Shown: positions 8,865 through 18,294, counted from the stretch's first letter. The stretch: DNA of 64,000 bases from Curtobacterium guangdongense (GCF_049341845.1 NZ_JBMPIT010000001.1:62001-126000); one strand, 5' to 3'. Notes: generated from the letters alone by a model not told the origin. Made by a program: numbers and translations.

Positions 8865-8914
8865 TTGCGCACCGCCGGGACCTGTCGTAGCGTCACGCTC
8901 CAGAAACCGTTTTC
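8865..8914 (+). promoter_or_regulatory. Promoter and putative operator of the GH127 operon
   Basis: TTGCGC (8865-8870), a 17-base spacer and TAGCGT (8888-8893) make a plausible -35/-10 pair. The near-palindrome GAAACCGTTTTC (8903-8914) follows just after the expected transcription start. It has the central CG and A/T arms usual for LacI-family operators. Confidence 0.55.
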
Positions 8915-8948
8915 CGCACGATGTCGACGATGACCACCAGGAGACGAC

Positions 8949-10955
8949 ATGACCACGACGCTCGCGACCGAGCACCGCGCACGCACCGCGACCCCGGTCC
9001 TCCCGACCACCCACGCGCACCTCGCGTTCCGCCCGTTGCCGTCCGGCGACGCCCGGATCACCGGCGGCTTCTGGGCACTCCGGCAGGAGCGGAACGGTGC
9101 CGACGCGATCCGCGACGGGTACCGCCAGCTCGAGGCGGCCGGGAACTTCCGGAACCTCCGCATCGCCGCGGGGACGGAGTCCGGCGACGTCGTCGGCCCG
9201 ATCTTCATGGACTCGGACGTCTACAAGTGGCTCGAGGCGGTGGCGTGGGAGCTCGGTCGAGCCCCGGCCGAGGACCTCCGAGCCCTGCAGCAGGAGGTCA
9301 CCGCGCTCGTCGCAGCGGCGCAGGCGGACGACGGCTACATCGACTCCGTCCAGCAGGTCCGCTTCGCCGGCGCCCGCTACACGGACCTCAAGTGGAGCCA
9401 CGAGATGTACTGCGCCGGGCACCTCATGCAGGCGGCGGTCGCACAGTCCCGCGCGACCGGCGACACCGCACTGCTCGACGTCGCGACGAAGAACGCCGAC
9501 CACCTGGTGCGGACGTTCGGCGACGGGGACGGTCAAGCACGCGACATCGACGGCCACCCCGTCGTCGAGATGGGGCTCGTCGAGCTGTACCGCGAGACCG
9601 GCACCCGCGCCTACCTGGACCTGGCGCACTGGTTCGTCGACGCCCGCGGGCACGGCATCATCGAACGAGCAGGCGGCGAGCCGACGTACTTCTCCGACCG
9701 CGTCCCGAGCCGGACGGCCACCACGGTGGAGGGGCACGCCGTCCGCGCCGTGTACCTGGCCGCCGGCGCCGTGGACGTCGCGATCGAGACCGGCGACGCC
9801 GAGCTCCTCGCCGCGAGCGAGGGCCAGTTCGCGGACATGATGGCGACGAAGGCGTTCATCACGGGCGGGCTCGGTGCCCGGTGGGACTGGGAGGCGTTCG
9901 GCGACCCGTACGAGCTCCCCACCGACCGTGGCTACGCCGAGACCTGCGCCGCGATCGGCGGGATCCAGTGGGCATGGCGGCTGCTCCTCGCGACCGGCAA
10001 GCCCGAGTACGCGGACGCCGTCGAGCGCCTGCTGTACAACGCGTTCCTGCCCGGTGTGAGCCTCGCGGGCACCGAGTACTTCTACGTCAACCCGCTCCAG
10101 CACCGGGACCACGCGCACGCGGACGAGAACCGCTCCCCCGCGCACGGCCGCCGCGGCTGGTTCGACTGCGCATGCTGCCCGCCGAACATCATGCGGACGT
10201 TCGCGAGCCTCGACGGGTACCTGGCGACCGCGACCGACGGCGGCCTGCAGGTGCACCAGTACGCGACCGCCGACCTCGGCCCCGTCACGATCGAGACCGG
10301 GTACCCGCACGACGGAGCCGTCCGTGTGACCGTGACCGAGGACGGCCCGCTCGCCCTCGGCCTGCGGATCCCGGCGTGGTCCGACACGACGACGGTCACG
10401 ATGGACGGCGAGACGCAGCACCCGGAGCCCGGGATCCTGCACACGATCGAGCGCGAGTGGCACGCCGGCGACACCGTCGAGATCACCTTCGACACGACCC
10501 CGCACCGCTTCGTCGCCGACGCGCGCATCGATGCGGCACGCGGACAGGTCGCGATCGAACGCGGCCCGCTCGTCTACGCGGTCGAGCAGCCCGACCAGGA
10601 CGGCTTCACCGTCGACGACCTGACGGTCGACGCCGACGCGGCCATCACCGAGGAACGTCGCGACGACCTCCTCGACGGGATCGTCACGCTCCGCGTCCCG
10701 GCGCACGCGCCGGCGGAGCACGCGCAGCCGGCCTGGCCGTACCGCCGTCTCGCCACCGCGGGCCGCACGGGAGGCCCGGGTGACGCCCGCACCGCGACCA
10801 GCGTCGGCGACGCGACGGTTGACGGCGGGGCCGACCCCGGCCTCCCGTCCGACGCGTCCGACGCGTCCGTGACGGCCGTCGCCATCCCGTACTACGCCTG
10901 GGCCAACCGCGGCGCCGTCCCGATGCGGGTGTGGCTCCCGCTGAGCGCACGGTGA
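8949..10955 (+). CDS. GH127 beta-L-arabinofuranosidase
   Basis: 668 residues. GH127 enzymes release beta-L-arabinofuranose, for example from hydroxyproline-linked arabino-oligosaccharides of plant cell-wall glycoproteins. The core begins ITGGFWALRQERN. An all-alpha barrel holds LKWSHEMYCAGHLMQAAVAQ. The zinc/catalytic site is complete: YAETCAAIG gives Glu331 and Cys333, and WFDCACCPPN gives Cys409 and Cys410, matching Glu338, Cys340, Cys417 (nucleophile) and Cys418 of Bifidobacterium HypBA1. No signal peptide is seen, so it acts on imported oligosaccharides. An importer follows from 4 bases downstream, and a LacI gene is divergent. Confidence 0.93.
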   Translation: MTTTLATEHRARTATPVLPTTHAHLAFRPLPSGDARITGGFWALRQERNGADAIRDGYRQLEAAGNFRNLRIAAGTESGDVVGPIFMDSDVYKWLEAVAWELGRAPAEDLRALQQEVTALVAAAQADDGYIDSVQQVRFAGARYTDLKWSHEMYCAGHLMQAAVAQSRATGDTALLDVATKNADHLVRTFGDGDGQARDIDGHPVVEMGLVELYRETGTRAYLDLAHWFVDARGHGIIERAGGEPTYFSDRVPSRTATTVEGHAVRAVYLAAGAVDVAIETGDAELLAASEGQFADMMATKAFITGGLGARWDWEAFGDPYELPTDRGYAETCAAIGGIQWAWRLLLATGKPEYADAVERLLYNAFLPGVSLAGTEYFYVNPLQHRDHAHADENRSPAHGRRGWFDCACCPPNIMRTFASLDGYLATATDGGLQVHQYATADLGPVTIETGYPHDGAVRVTVTEDGPLALGLRIPAWSDTTTVTMDGETQHPEPGILHTIEREWHAGDTVEITFDTTPHRFVADARIDAARGQVAIERGPLVYAVEQPDQDGFTVDDLTVDADAAITEERRDDLLDGIVTLRVPAHAPAEHAQPAWPYRRLATAGRTGGPGDARTATSVGDATVDGGADPGLPSDASDASVTAVAIPYYAWANRGAVPMRVWLPLSAR

Positions 10956-10959
10956 CGTC

Positions 10960-12267
10960 GTGGACCGCAGAGGGTTCCTCGTCGGCGGCCTCGCCGGCGG
11001 GGCCGCACTCGCCCTGGCGGGGTGCTCCGGCACCCTGCCCAAGGTCGACGCGCAGGTCGCCGGCTTCGGCCAGAAGGCGACGGGCACCGTCCACGTCTGG
11101 TGCCGTGCCGCGACCCAGGCCGGCCTGACCAGCGCGGTCGCCGGCTTCAACAAGAGCCACCCGGACCTGCAGGTCGAACTGACCCCGGTGCCGGACGGCC
11201 AGTACGTGACGAAGCTCGCGACCGCCATCCGCGGCGGCGAGCCGCCGGACGTGGTCGACCTCGACGACATCAACTCGCAGCTGTTCATCTTCCGCGAGGC
11301 GTTCGCGGACCTGACCGACGTCGTCAAGGGGCTCGACTACTACGACGAGCTCTCGACCGGGCACCTCCGCCTGCTGGAGTACCGCGACCGGCTCTACGGA
11401 CTGCCGTACCTGGCGGACAACTCGCAGCTGTTCGTGAACACCGAGCTGTTCGACCGCGCCGGGCTCGACGTGGCGGAGTCCACGAAGGACCTCGCCACCC
11501 TGCTCGACGCGGCGAAGCGCCTGCGGAAGCTCGGCGACGACGTCTACGGGTGGACGATCTCCGGCAACGCCGCCGGGATCATCGGGTTCGTCACGCAGCC
11601 GCACGTCTGGGCCACCGGCGTCGACATGATGTCCGGCGAGGTCGGGAAGCAGCAGGCGAACATCACGGGCAACACCGCCCTCGAACAGATGCTCGAGTTC
11701 TACCGACAGCTCTGGAAGGACGGCGTGCTCAGCCGCGCGACGTACTCCGACGCGGGGACGACGTGGGGCGCTGACTTCCGGGCGGGCAAGGTCGGGATCA
11801 TGCCGACCTCGTACGGCGCGGCCGTACCAGCGGCGACGAAGGCGATGCGCGCGAAGATGCAGACGGTGCTCATCCCGAGCGCTGACGGCCGGCGGTCGTT
11901 CTTCGACGGCGGCGACAACATGTGCATCCCGAACGGTGCCGCGAACCCGTCGGGCGGGTGGGCGTTCATGCAGTACGCGAACTCGCTCGAGCAGCAGCAG
12001 CTCCTGCCGAACGGCGGGTACTTCCCCACCAGGGCCGACGCCGCGACGCCCGCGTACCGGAAGCAGTTCCCGCTGGCGTACGGCCCGCTGGACGCCATCG
12101 ACAAGGGCTACGCACCGCAGACCCTCGCCTACAACCTGCTCAACAACCAGCCGTCGTCGCCGTACTTCGCGATGTTCCGCGAGGCCGTCTTCGGCGCCGG
12201 GGTCTCGGCTGCGATGCGGACCGCGCAGTCCGACTACCAACGCATCCTCGACCAGGTCCAGGCCTGA
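10960..12267 (+). CDS. CUT1 sugar-binding lipoprotein (GH127-linked importer)
   Basis: 435 residues, GTG start 4 bases after the GH127 stop. The N-terminus DRRGFLVGGLAGGAALALAGC combines a twin-arginine pattern (RRGFL) with a lipobox (LAGC), so it may be exported folded by Tat and then lipidated. The mature protein is an SBP_bac_1 domain: TVHVWCRAATQAGLTSAVAGF, PDVVDLDDINSQLF, then a C-terminal lobe with DGGDNMCIPNGAANPSGGWAFMQY. It presumably binds arabino-oligosaccharides for the two permeases downstream; the ligand is inferred from linkage to GH127. Confidence 0.9.
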   Translation: MDRRGFLVGGLAGGAALALAGCSGTLPKVDAQVAGFGQKATGTVHVWCRAATQAGLTSAVAGFNKSHPDLQVELTPVPDGQYVTKLATAIRGGEPPDVVDLDDINSQLFIFREAFADLTDVVKGLDYYDELSTGHLRLLEYRDRLYGLPYLADNSQLFVNTELFDRAGLDVAESTKDLATLLDAAKRLRKLGDDVYGWTISGNAAGIIGFVTQPHVWATGVDMMSGEVGKQQANITGNTALEQMLEFYRQLWKDGVLSRATYSDAGTTWGADFRAGKVGIMPTSYGAAVPAATKAMRAKMQTVLIPSADGRRSFFDGGDNMCIPNGAANPSGGWAFMQYANSLEQQQLLPNGGYFPTRADAATPAYRKQFPLAYGPLDAIDKGYAPQTLAYNLLNNQPSSPYFAMFREAVFGAGVSAAMRTAQSDYQRILDQVQA

Positions 12268-12280
12268 CCGCCCCTTCTCC

Positions 12281-12325
12281 GTCCTGCTCCGCCCCGTCCT
12301 GCTCCGCTCCGTCCTGCTCCGCTCT
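12281..12325. repeat. Three 15-bp tandem repeats between SBP and permease genes
   Basis: Units GTCCTGCTCCGCCCC, GTCCTGCTCCGCTCC and GTCCTGCTCCGCTCT follow each other without spacing in the 77-base gap between the binding-protein stop and the permease start. Confidence 0.85.
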
Positions 12326-12344
12326 GCACAGTGAGGTGCATGCC

Positions 12345-13286
12345 ATGTCGACCATCTCCGCTCGGCGTTCGTCCGTCGGACGACGCCCGCTCGGCCGGGA
12401 CCGTGCCCCGTCCCGGAACTCGCTCACCCACCCGCCACGCACGGGCGCGCTGCTCGTCACGCCGGCGATCGCGTTCGTCGCCGTGTTCGTGCTGGCACCG
12501 CTGCTCTTCGCGCTCTACATCTCGTTCACGAACTGGCCGCTGATCGGGCCGTACCGGTTCATCGGGCTACAGAACTACGCGACGCTGTTCCAGGACCCGA
12601 CCTTCGTGCACGCGATCGGCTACACGCTGCTGTACACGGCGATCGTCACCGTGCCGATCCTGGTGCTCGGGTACTTCCTCGCGGTGCTCGTCCGCGCACG
12701 GCGACGCGGCTCGACGGTCCTCCGGACGGTGTTCTTCCTGCCCTACGTCGTCGGGCTGACGACCCTGAGCTTCATGCTCGTGCTCGAAGCGCAGCCGACC
12801 TCGGGCGCCGTCAACATGGTCCTGCGCTGGCTGCACATCACCGACGGCACGACCGCCTGGCTGGTGAACGGCCCGCTCGCGACGGCGCTCATCTGCGTGC
12901 TCGTCGTCTGGGCGGTCTCCGGCCTGACGATGGTGCTGCTGATGTCGGCGATGCAGGGCGTCCCCGACGAGGTCTACGAGTCCGCGCAGCTCGAGGGCGC
13001 GTCGTGGTGGCAGACCGAACGGATGATCACCTTCCCGATGATCCGGCCGACGGTCGCGCTGAGCGTGATCATCTCGGTCATCGGATCGCTGCTCGCGTTC
13101 AACCAGTTCTACATCCTGACGCAGGGCGGCCCCGGTACCGAGACCACCACCATCGTCAACGCCATCTACAACCGCGGGTTCGTGAACCTGCAGCTCGGCG
13201 CCGCGACCGCGGAGTCGATCGCACTGGTGGTCGTCATCGCCGCCGTCACGCTGTTCCAGTTCTGGGCACTCCGAGAGAAGGACTGA
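12345..13286 (+). CDS. CUT1 sugar ABC transporter permease (MalF type)
   Basis: 313 residues from ATG 12345 (MSTISARRSSVG). Six membrane segments are visible, starting with LLVTPAIAFVAVFVLAPLLFALYISF. The EAA loop reads EVYESAQLEGASWWQTERMITFPMIRP, the docking site for the ATPase. It partners the permease at 13291 (4-base gap) and the binding protein at 10960. No ATPase gene follows, so a shared MsiK-type ATPase encoded elsewhere is likely. The long Arg-rich N-terminus before the first membrane segment is cytoplasmic. Confidence 0.93.
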   Translation: MSTISARRSSVGRRPLGRDRAPSRNSLTHPPRTGALLVTPAIAFVAVFVLAPLLFALYISFTNWPLIGPYRFIGLQNYATLFQDPTFVHAIGYTLLYTAIVTVPILVLGYFLAVLVRARRRGSTVLRTVFFLPYVVGLTTLSFMLVLEAQPTSGAVNMVLRWLHITDGTTAWLVNGPLATALICVLVVWAVSGLTMVLLMSAMQGVPDEVYESAQLEGASWWQTERMITFPMIRPTVALSVIISVIGSLLAFNQFYILTQGGPGTETTTIVNAIYNRGFVNLQLGAATAESIALVVVIAAVTLFQFWALREKD

Positions 13287-13290
13287 CGCC

Positions 13291-14241
13291 ATGAGCACCA
13301 CGACCACCCGTGCAGCCGCTCCCGGTCCCGACCTGTCGACCCGGACGCTGACGACGGACCCCGGCGGACGTCGTCGACACCACCAGGGCAGCGTGCAGCA
13401 CCCCCGCGACACCGCGGTGAAGCGCACGCTCTACGCCATCGCGGGCGTCGGCTCCGCGCTGGTGTTCGGCGTCCCGCTCATCTGGTCGATCCTCCGGGCG
13501 TTCCAGTCCGAGGCCGTGATCACCTCGGCGCCCGACCCCGCGACGTTCTTCCGACTCGGTTGGGAGAACTTCGCGGCAGTGTTCGGGTCGTCGTCGCACC
13601 TGTTGACCGGCCTGATGAACTCGGTGATCGTGTCCGTGTGCACGGCCGTGCTGACCGCCGTGCTCGCGACGATGGCCGGCTACGGGTTCGCACGCTTCCG
13701 GTTCCGGGGCTCCGGCCTGGTGTTCGGACTGGTGCTGCTGACGATGATGGTGCCGTTCCAGGCCATCCTGACGCCGCTGTACCTCGAGATGAACGCGATG
13801 GGGCTGACGAACTCGTTGCTCGGGCTCGTGCTGTTCTACACGACGGTGAACCTGCCGTTCGGGGTGTTCGTGATGCGCAACGCGTTCGAGTCGATCCCGC
13901 CCGACCTCGAGGACTCGGCGTTCGTCGACGGGGCGTCCCGCTTCCGGGTCGTCGTGTCGGTGCTCCGTCCGCTGCTCCTGCCCGGTGCGGCGACCGCGGC
14001 GCTCTACGCGTTCCTGGCGTCGTGGACGGAGTTCCTCGGTGCGCTGACGTTCCTCACGAAGGACTCGCTCTACACGCTGCCCGTCGCGCTGCTGAACCTG
14101 CAGACGGGTGCGTACGGGCAGGTGTCGTACGGCAACCTCGTGGCGGGGTCGGTCGTTGCGATGATCCCGTGCATCGCGCTCTACGTCGGCCTGCAGCGGT
14201 TCTACGTCGCCGGCCTGTCGTCGGGAGCGCTCAAGGGCTGA
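13291..14241 (+). CDS. CUT1 sugar ABC transporter permease (MalG type)
   Basis: 316 residues. After a polar N-terminus of about 45 residues come six membrane helices (TLYAIAGVGSALVFGVPLIWSIL first). The EAA loop is DLEDSAFVDGASRFRVVVSVLRPLLLPG, and the C-terminus ends GLSSGALKG as in most MalG-type permeases. It is the last gene of the operon GH127-SBP-permease-permease, and it converges on the LacI gene at 14286. Confidence 0.93.
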   Translation: MSTTTTRAAAPGPDLSTRTLTTDPGGRRRHHQGSVQHPRDTAVKRTLYAIAGVGSALVFGVPLIWSILRAFQSEAVITSAPDPATFFRLGWENFAAVFGSSSHLLTGLMNSVIVSVCTAVLTAVLATMAGYGFARFRFRGSGLVFGLVLLTMMVPFQAILTPLYLEMNAMGLTNSLLGLVLFYTTVNLPFGVFVMRNAFESIPPDLEDSAFVDGASRFRVVVSVLRPLLLPGAATAALYAFLASWTEFLGALTFLTKDSLYTLPVALLNLQTGAYGQVSYGNLVAGSVVAMIPCIALYVGLQRFYVAGLSSGALKG

Positions 14242-14285
14242 GCACGCGCCGCGGCGCCGGGCCGCGCAGCGCTGCCCAGGGCCGC

Positions 14286-15329
14286 TCAGGCGCTCCGACG
14301 CACCACGAGCGACGGCTGGAGCAGGATCTCGTCGAGCGGCTCACCCTCCACCAGGGACCTGACGGTCGCCAGCACCTGCTCCCCCATCGCCCGGAAGTCC
14401 TGCCGCACGGTGGTCAGCGGCGGCGTGAAGTGCGCCGCCTCCGGGATGTCGTCGAAGCCCACGACGGCGATGTCGTCCGGCACGCGGAGCCCGTCGTCGG
14501 CGAACGCGTGCAGGACCCCGAGCGCCATCTGGTCGTTCCCGCAGAACACCGCGTCGACGGCCGTCGTGTCGAGGGAGCGCGCGGCCGCGAACCCGCTCGC
14601 CGGGGTCCAGTCGCCGTCGAGGACGACCGGCTCGAGACCGGCGGACTCCATCAGCCGCACGTAGGTCGCGCGGCGCACCTGGGCTTCTTGCGAGACGGTC
14701 GGTCCGGTGATGTGCACGATGCGCCGGTGGCCGCGGTCGAACAGGTGCTGCATCGCCATCGAGGCACCGGCGACCTGGTCGATCGCGACCGCGGCGACGG
14801 CTGCCGTCAGGGGGCCGACCGTCGGCGCGTCCCGCTGCACGGCGTTCGAGACGACGACCGGCACGGGGACCGGGACGGCCAGCGACGCGAGGGCGTCGAG
14901 CACCCGGTTGTCGGCGGCGACGAGCACGATCGCCGCGACGTCCTGCGCCAGGAGCGTCGCGAGCGCTCCCGAGAGGTCGGACGGACGTGGGTCCTCCGGC
15001 AGGGTCGAGAGCAGCACGTGGTACCCGGCGTGCCGGGCCGCGCGCTCGAAGCCGATCGCGGTGCTCGACGGTCCGTAGAGCGCATCGCCCGCCGTCACCA
15101 GTCCGAGGGCCTTGCTGCGCCCGCCGGCGAGCGCCCGGGCAGCAGCACGCGGGCGGTACCCGAGCTCAGCGATCGCCGTGGTCACACGGGACCGGAAGCC
15201 GTCGCGGACGGTCGGATCACCGTTGATCACCCGGGAGACGGTCTGGTGTGAGACCCCTGCGCGCTCGGCGACGTCGAAGATCGTCGGGGCCTTGCGCCCC
15301 TTGCCGCTCGCGGCCGTGGTGGTCGTCAC
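14286..15329 (-). CDS. LacI-family regulator, candidate repressor of the arabinose regulon
   Basis: 347 residues from GTG 15329 (first residues MTTTTAASGKGRKAPTIFD). No strong ribosome site helps the choice; a longer reading frame upstream crosses the divergent promoter and is unlikely. The HTH is IFDVAERAGVSHQTVSRVINGDPTV. His28, Gln29 and Arg33 align with LacI Tyr17, Gln18 and Arg22, the residues that read the lac operator. That fits the GTGAGCGCTCAC site in the adjacent divergent promoter. The effector domain has FCGNDQMALGVLHAF and VVGFDDIPEAAHFTPPLTTV. Repression of the arabinose genes relieved by L-arabinose is inference. Confidence 0.88.
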   Translation of the reverse strand: MTTTTAASGKGRKAPTIFDVAERAGVSHQTVSRVINGDPTVRDGFRSRVTTAIAELGYRPRAAARALAGGRSKALGLVTAGDALYGPSSTAIGFERAARHAGYHVLLSTLPEDPRPSDLSGALATLLAQDVAAIVLVAADNRVLDALASLAVPVPVPVVVSNAVQRDAPTVGPLTAAVAAVAIDQVAGASMAMQHLFDRGHRRIVHITGPTVSQEAQVRRATYVRLMESAGLEPVVLDGDWTPASGFAAARSLDTTAVDAVFCGNDQMALGVLHAFADDGLRVPDDIAVVGFDDIPEAAHFTPPLTTVRQDFRAMGEQVLATVRSLVEGEPLDEILLQPSLVVRRSA

Positions 15330-15389
15330 CCGGACACCGTACCGCGCAGGGTGGCGATCACGACCACATCGCGAATCGGTCACGAAGAG

Positions 15390-15430
15390 TTGACAGGGCG
15401 GTACACAACGCCCAGTATGTGAGCGCTCAC
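15390..15430 (+). promoter_or_regulatory. Strong promoter plus operator of the ChvE-like importer
   Basis: TTGACA (15390-15395), a 17-base spacer and CAGTAT (15413-15418) form a near-consensus housekeeping promoter, rare in such GC-rich DNA. The perfect palindrome GTGAGCGCTCAC (15419-15430) follows with no gap and would cover the transcription start, so a bound repressor should block initiation. Confidence 0.88.
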
Positions 15431-15510
15431 TCAGAGCAGACACCGGCAGTGCAGCCGTGTGGCACACCGAGCGCGTCGAGGACGACGCGAGAGGAACAAG
15501 AGGTACTTCG

Positions 15511-16641
15511 ATGATGAAGCGCAGGATCGTCGCGGGCGTCGCAGCCCTCGGCATCGCCATCGCCCTGGCCGGTTGCTCGGCCGGCGGACGCGCCTCCACC
15601 GACAGCGGGGGCAGCAGCAGCGACAACAAGGGCGCCCTCGTCGGCGTCGCCATGCCGACCAAGGTCTCCGAGCGCTGGATCAAGGACGGGAACGCCGTCA
15701 AGGCCGACCTGGAGAAGGCCGGCTACAAGGTCGACCTGGAGTACGCGGACAACAAGATCCCGCAGCAGGTCCAGCAGGTCAGCAACATGATCACGAAGGG
15801 CGCGAAGGTCCTCATCGTCGCGTCCATCGACGGCGGGTCGCTCTCCGACCAGCTCGACGCCGCCGCGAAGGCCGGCATCAAGGTGATCTCCTACGACCGC
15901 CTGCTCACCGGCAACAAGAACGTCGACTACTGCGTGTCGTTCGACAACGAGAAGGTCGGTGTCGACCAGGCGAACTCGCTGCTGACCGGCCTCGGTCTCC
16001 TCGACGCCGACGGCAAGAAGACCGGCGAGAAGGGTCCGTTCAACATCGAGGTCTTCGCCGGCTCGCCCGACGACAACAACGCCACGTTCTTCTTCAACGG
16101 CGCGATGAAGACCCTCAAGCCGTACCTCGACGACGGCACGCTGAAGATCGGCTCCGGCCAGGACGGCTTCACGCAGGCCGCCACGCTGCAGTGGGACCCG
16201 GCGACCGCCAAGGCCCGCATGCAGAACCTCATCGCGAAGTCGTACTCGGGCGGCACCACGCTGAACGGCGTGCTCTCCCCGTACGACGGCATGTCGATCG
16301 GCATCATCTCGGCGCTCCAGGGTGCCGGCTATGGCACGTCCGACCGTCCGCTCCCGACCATCACCGGTCAGGACGCCGAGCAGGCGTCGGTGAAGTCGAT
16401 CATCGCCGGCCAGCAGTACTCGACGATCTACAAGGACACCCGCCAGCTCGCCGAGAAGTCGGCGTCGATGGCCGAGGACCTGCTCTCCGGCAAGAAGCCG
16501 AAGGTCAACGACACGACGACGTACGACAACAAGGTGAAGGTCGTCCCGACCTTCCTCTTCCAGCCGACCGTGGTGACCAAGGAGAACTACCAGAAGGTCC
16601 TCGTGGACTCGGGGTACTACACCGAAGCCGACCTCAAGTAG
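15511..16641 (+). CDS. ChvE-like multiple monosaccharide-binding lipoprotein
   Basis: 376 residues; start MMKRRIVAGV at 15511, with AAGAGG upstream. Signal peptide ends in lipobox LAGC. The mature domain is the CUT2 periplasmic-binding type: VGVAMPTKVSERWIKDGNAVKADLEKAGY, NMITKGAKVLIVASIDGGSL, ISYDRLL, and GQDAEQASVKSIIAGQQYSTIYKDTR. This is the ChvE/MmsE family, which binds aldoses such as arabinose, xylose, galactose and glucose. With the ATPase and permease downstream it makes a full importer. The operator at 15419 suggests L-arabinose as a ligand. Confidence 0.92.
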   Translation: MMKRRIVAGVAALGIAIALAGCSAGGRASTDSGGSSSDNKGALVGVAMPTKVSERWIKDGNAVKADLEKAGYKVDLEYADNKIPQQVQQVSNMITKGAKVLIVASIDGGSLSDQLDAAAKAGIKVISYDRLLTGNKNVDYCVSFDNEKVGVDQANSLLTGLGLLDADGKKTGEKGPFNIEVFAGSPDDNNATFFFNGAMKTLKPYLDDGTLKIGSGQDGFTQAATLQWDPATAKARMQNLIAKSYSGGTTLNGVLSPYDGMSIGIISALQGAGYGTSDRPLPTITGQDAEQASVKSIIAGQQYSTIYKDTRQLAEKSASMAEDLLSGKKPKVNDTTTYDNKVKVVPTFLFQPTVVTKENYQKVLVDSGYYTEADLK

Positions 16642-16654
16642 GTCGCGACCATCT

Positions 16655-16702
16655 GACGGACAGGAGGCGCGGTGCCAGCCCGCACCGTGCCTCCCGTCCG
16701 TC
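16655..16702. terminator. Intra-operon hairpin (GGACGGGAGGC family)
   Basis: Arms 16655-16675 and 16682-16702 are 21 bases long and pair with two mismatches around a 6-base loop. It separates the binding-protein gene from its ATPase, where a partial terminator or mRNA-stabilising hairpin would let the binding protein be made in excess. Confidence 0.7.
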
Positions 16703-16743
16703 TCCACTCGCGCGCACCGCGCGCACTACGGAAGGCGGTCGAC

Positions 16744-18294
16744 GTGACGGACACCATCCTCGAGATGCGTGACATCACCAAGACGTTCCCCGGCGTCAAG
16801 GCCCTGCAGGGGGTCTCGATCGAGGTCGAGCGCGGCCAGGTCCACGCGATCTGCGGCGAGAACGGCGCCGGCAAGTCCACGCTCATGAAGGTCCTGTCCG
16901 GGGTCTACCCCGCAGGCACGTTCGAGGGCGAGATCCTGCTCGACGGGTCCCCCGTGTCGTTCTCGAGCATCAACGACTCCGAGGCGTCGGGCGTCGTGAT
17001 CATCCACCAGGAACTCGCGCTCAGCCCGTTCCTGTCGATCGCGGAGAACATCTTCCTCGGCAACGAGCGGTCGTCCGGCGGCTTCATCGACTGGAACAAG
17101 ACGAACCTCGAGGCCGCCGCACTCCTGGAGCGCGTCGGGCTGAAGGACAACCCGGTCACGAAGATCGTCGACATCGGCGTCGGCAAGCAGCAGCTCGTCG
17201 AGATCGCGAAGGCGCTCTCGAAGCGGGTGAAGCTGCTCATCCTCGACGAGCCGACCGCGGCGCTGAACGACGACGACTCCGCGCACCTGCTCGACCTCAT
17301 CCGGTCACTGCAGGCCGAGGGCATGACGGCGATCATCATCAGCCACAAGCTCAACGAGATCAAGGCGATCGCGGACAAGGTCACGATCATCCGCGACGGA
17401 CAGACGATCGAGACGCTCGACATGCACGGGGGCGAGGTCTCCGAGGACCGGATCATCCGGGGCATGGTCGGACGCGACCTGTCGAACCGCTACCCGGAGC
17501 ACGAGTCGAACGTCGGCGAGGAGCTCCTGCGGATCGAGGACTGGACCGTCCACCACCCGCTCGACGCGTCCCGCGAGATCATCCACCAGGCGAGCCTCAA
17601 CGTCCGCGAGGGCGAGATCGTCGGCATCGCCGGACTCATGGGCGCCGGGCGGACCGAGCTCGCGATGAGCGTGTTCGGGCACTCGTACGGCATCGGGATC
17701 AGCGGCACCGTGTACAAGCGCGGCGAACCGATCAAGACCCACACGGTGTCGCAGGCGATCGACCACGGCATCGCCTACGCGACCGAGGACCGGAAGCGCT
17801 ACGGCCTGAACCTGCTCGACGACATCAAGCGGAACATCTCCGGGTCCGCGCTCGGCAAGCTCGCCGAGTGGGGCTTCGTGAACGGCTCGCAGGAGACCAC
17901 GGTCGCCCGGCAGTTCCTGAAGAACATGAACATCAAGGCGCCGAACGTCAACGTCGTCACGGGCAAGCTCTCCGGGGGGAACCAGCAGAAGGTCGTCCTG
18001 TCGAAGTGGATGTACGCCGACCCGGACGTGCTCATCCTCGACGAGCCGACCCGTGGCATCGACGTCGGCGCGAAGTACGAGATCTACACGATCATCAACG
18101 CGCTCGCGGACCAGGGGAAGGGGATCATCGTCATCTCCTCCGAGCTCCCGGAGCTGCTCGGCATCTGCGACCGCATCTACACGCTCTCCGAGGGCACCAT
18201 CACGGCCGACGTCCCCCGCGCGGAGGCGACGCCCGAGGTCCTCATGCAGTACATGACCCAGGAACGGGAGACCCCTGTCAATGAACGCGCTTAA
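16744..18294 (+). CDS. CUT2 sugar ABC transporter ATPase (GguA/MmsA type)
   Basis: 516 residues from GTG 16744 (TDTILEMRDITKTFPGVKALQGV), with GGAAGG upstream. Two ABC domains are fused. The first has Walker A GENGAGKST and Walker B LLILDEPTAAL. The second has the degenerate P-loop GLMGAGRTEL typical of CUT2 ATPases, the signature LSGGNQQKV and Walker B VLILDEPTRGIDVGAKYEIY. It powers uptake for the adjacent ChvE-like binding protein and overlaps the permease gene by 14 bases. Confidence 0.95.
   Translation: MTDTILEMRDITKTFPGVKALQGVSIEVERGQVHAICGENGAGKSTLMKVLSGVYPAGTFEGEILLDGSPVSFSSINDSEASGVVIIHQELALSPFLSIAENIFLGNERSSGGFIDWNKTNLEAAALLERVGLKDNPVTKIVDIGVGKQQLVEIAKALSKRVKLLILDEPTAALNDDDSAHLLDLIRSLQAEGMTAIIISHKLNEIKAIADKVTIIRDGQTIETLDMHGGEVSEDRIIRGMVGRDLSNRYPEHESNVGEELLRIEDWTVHHPLDASREIIHQASLNVREGEIVGIAGLMGAGRTELAMSVFGHSYGIGISGTVYKRGEPIKTHTVSQAIDHGIAYATEDRKRYGLNLLDDIKRNISGSALGKLAEWGFVNGSQETTVARQFLKNMNIKAPNVNVVTGKLSGGNQQKVVLSKWMYADPDVLILDEPTRGIDVGAKYEIYTIINALADQGKGIIVISSELPELLGICDRIYTLSEGTITADVPRAEATPEVLMQYMTQERETPVNERA

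Noticed and set aside
8838..11327. An 829-codon antisense frame over GH127 and its binding-protein gene
   Set aside because: Same GC-rich artefact; no motif, and the plus strand encodes a complete GH127 enzyme.
12281..12325. Short CRISPR-like array
   Set aside because: The units follow each other without spacers and there are no cas genes.
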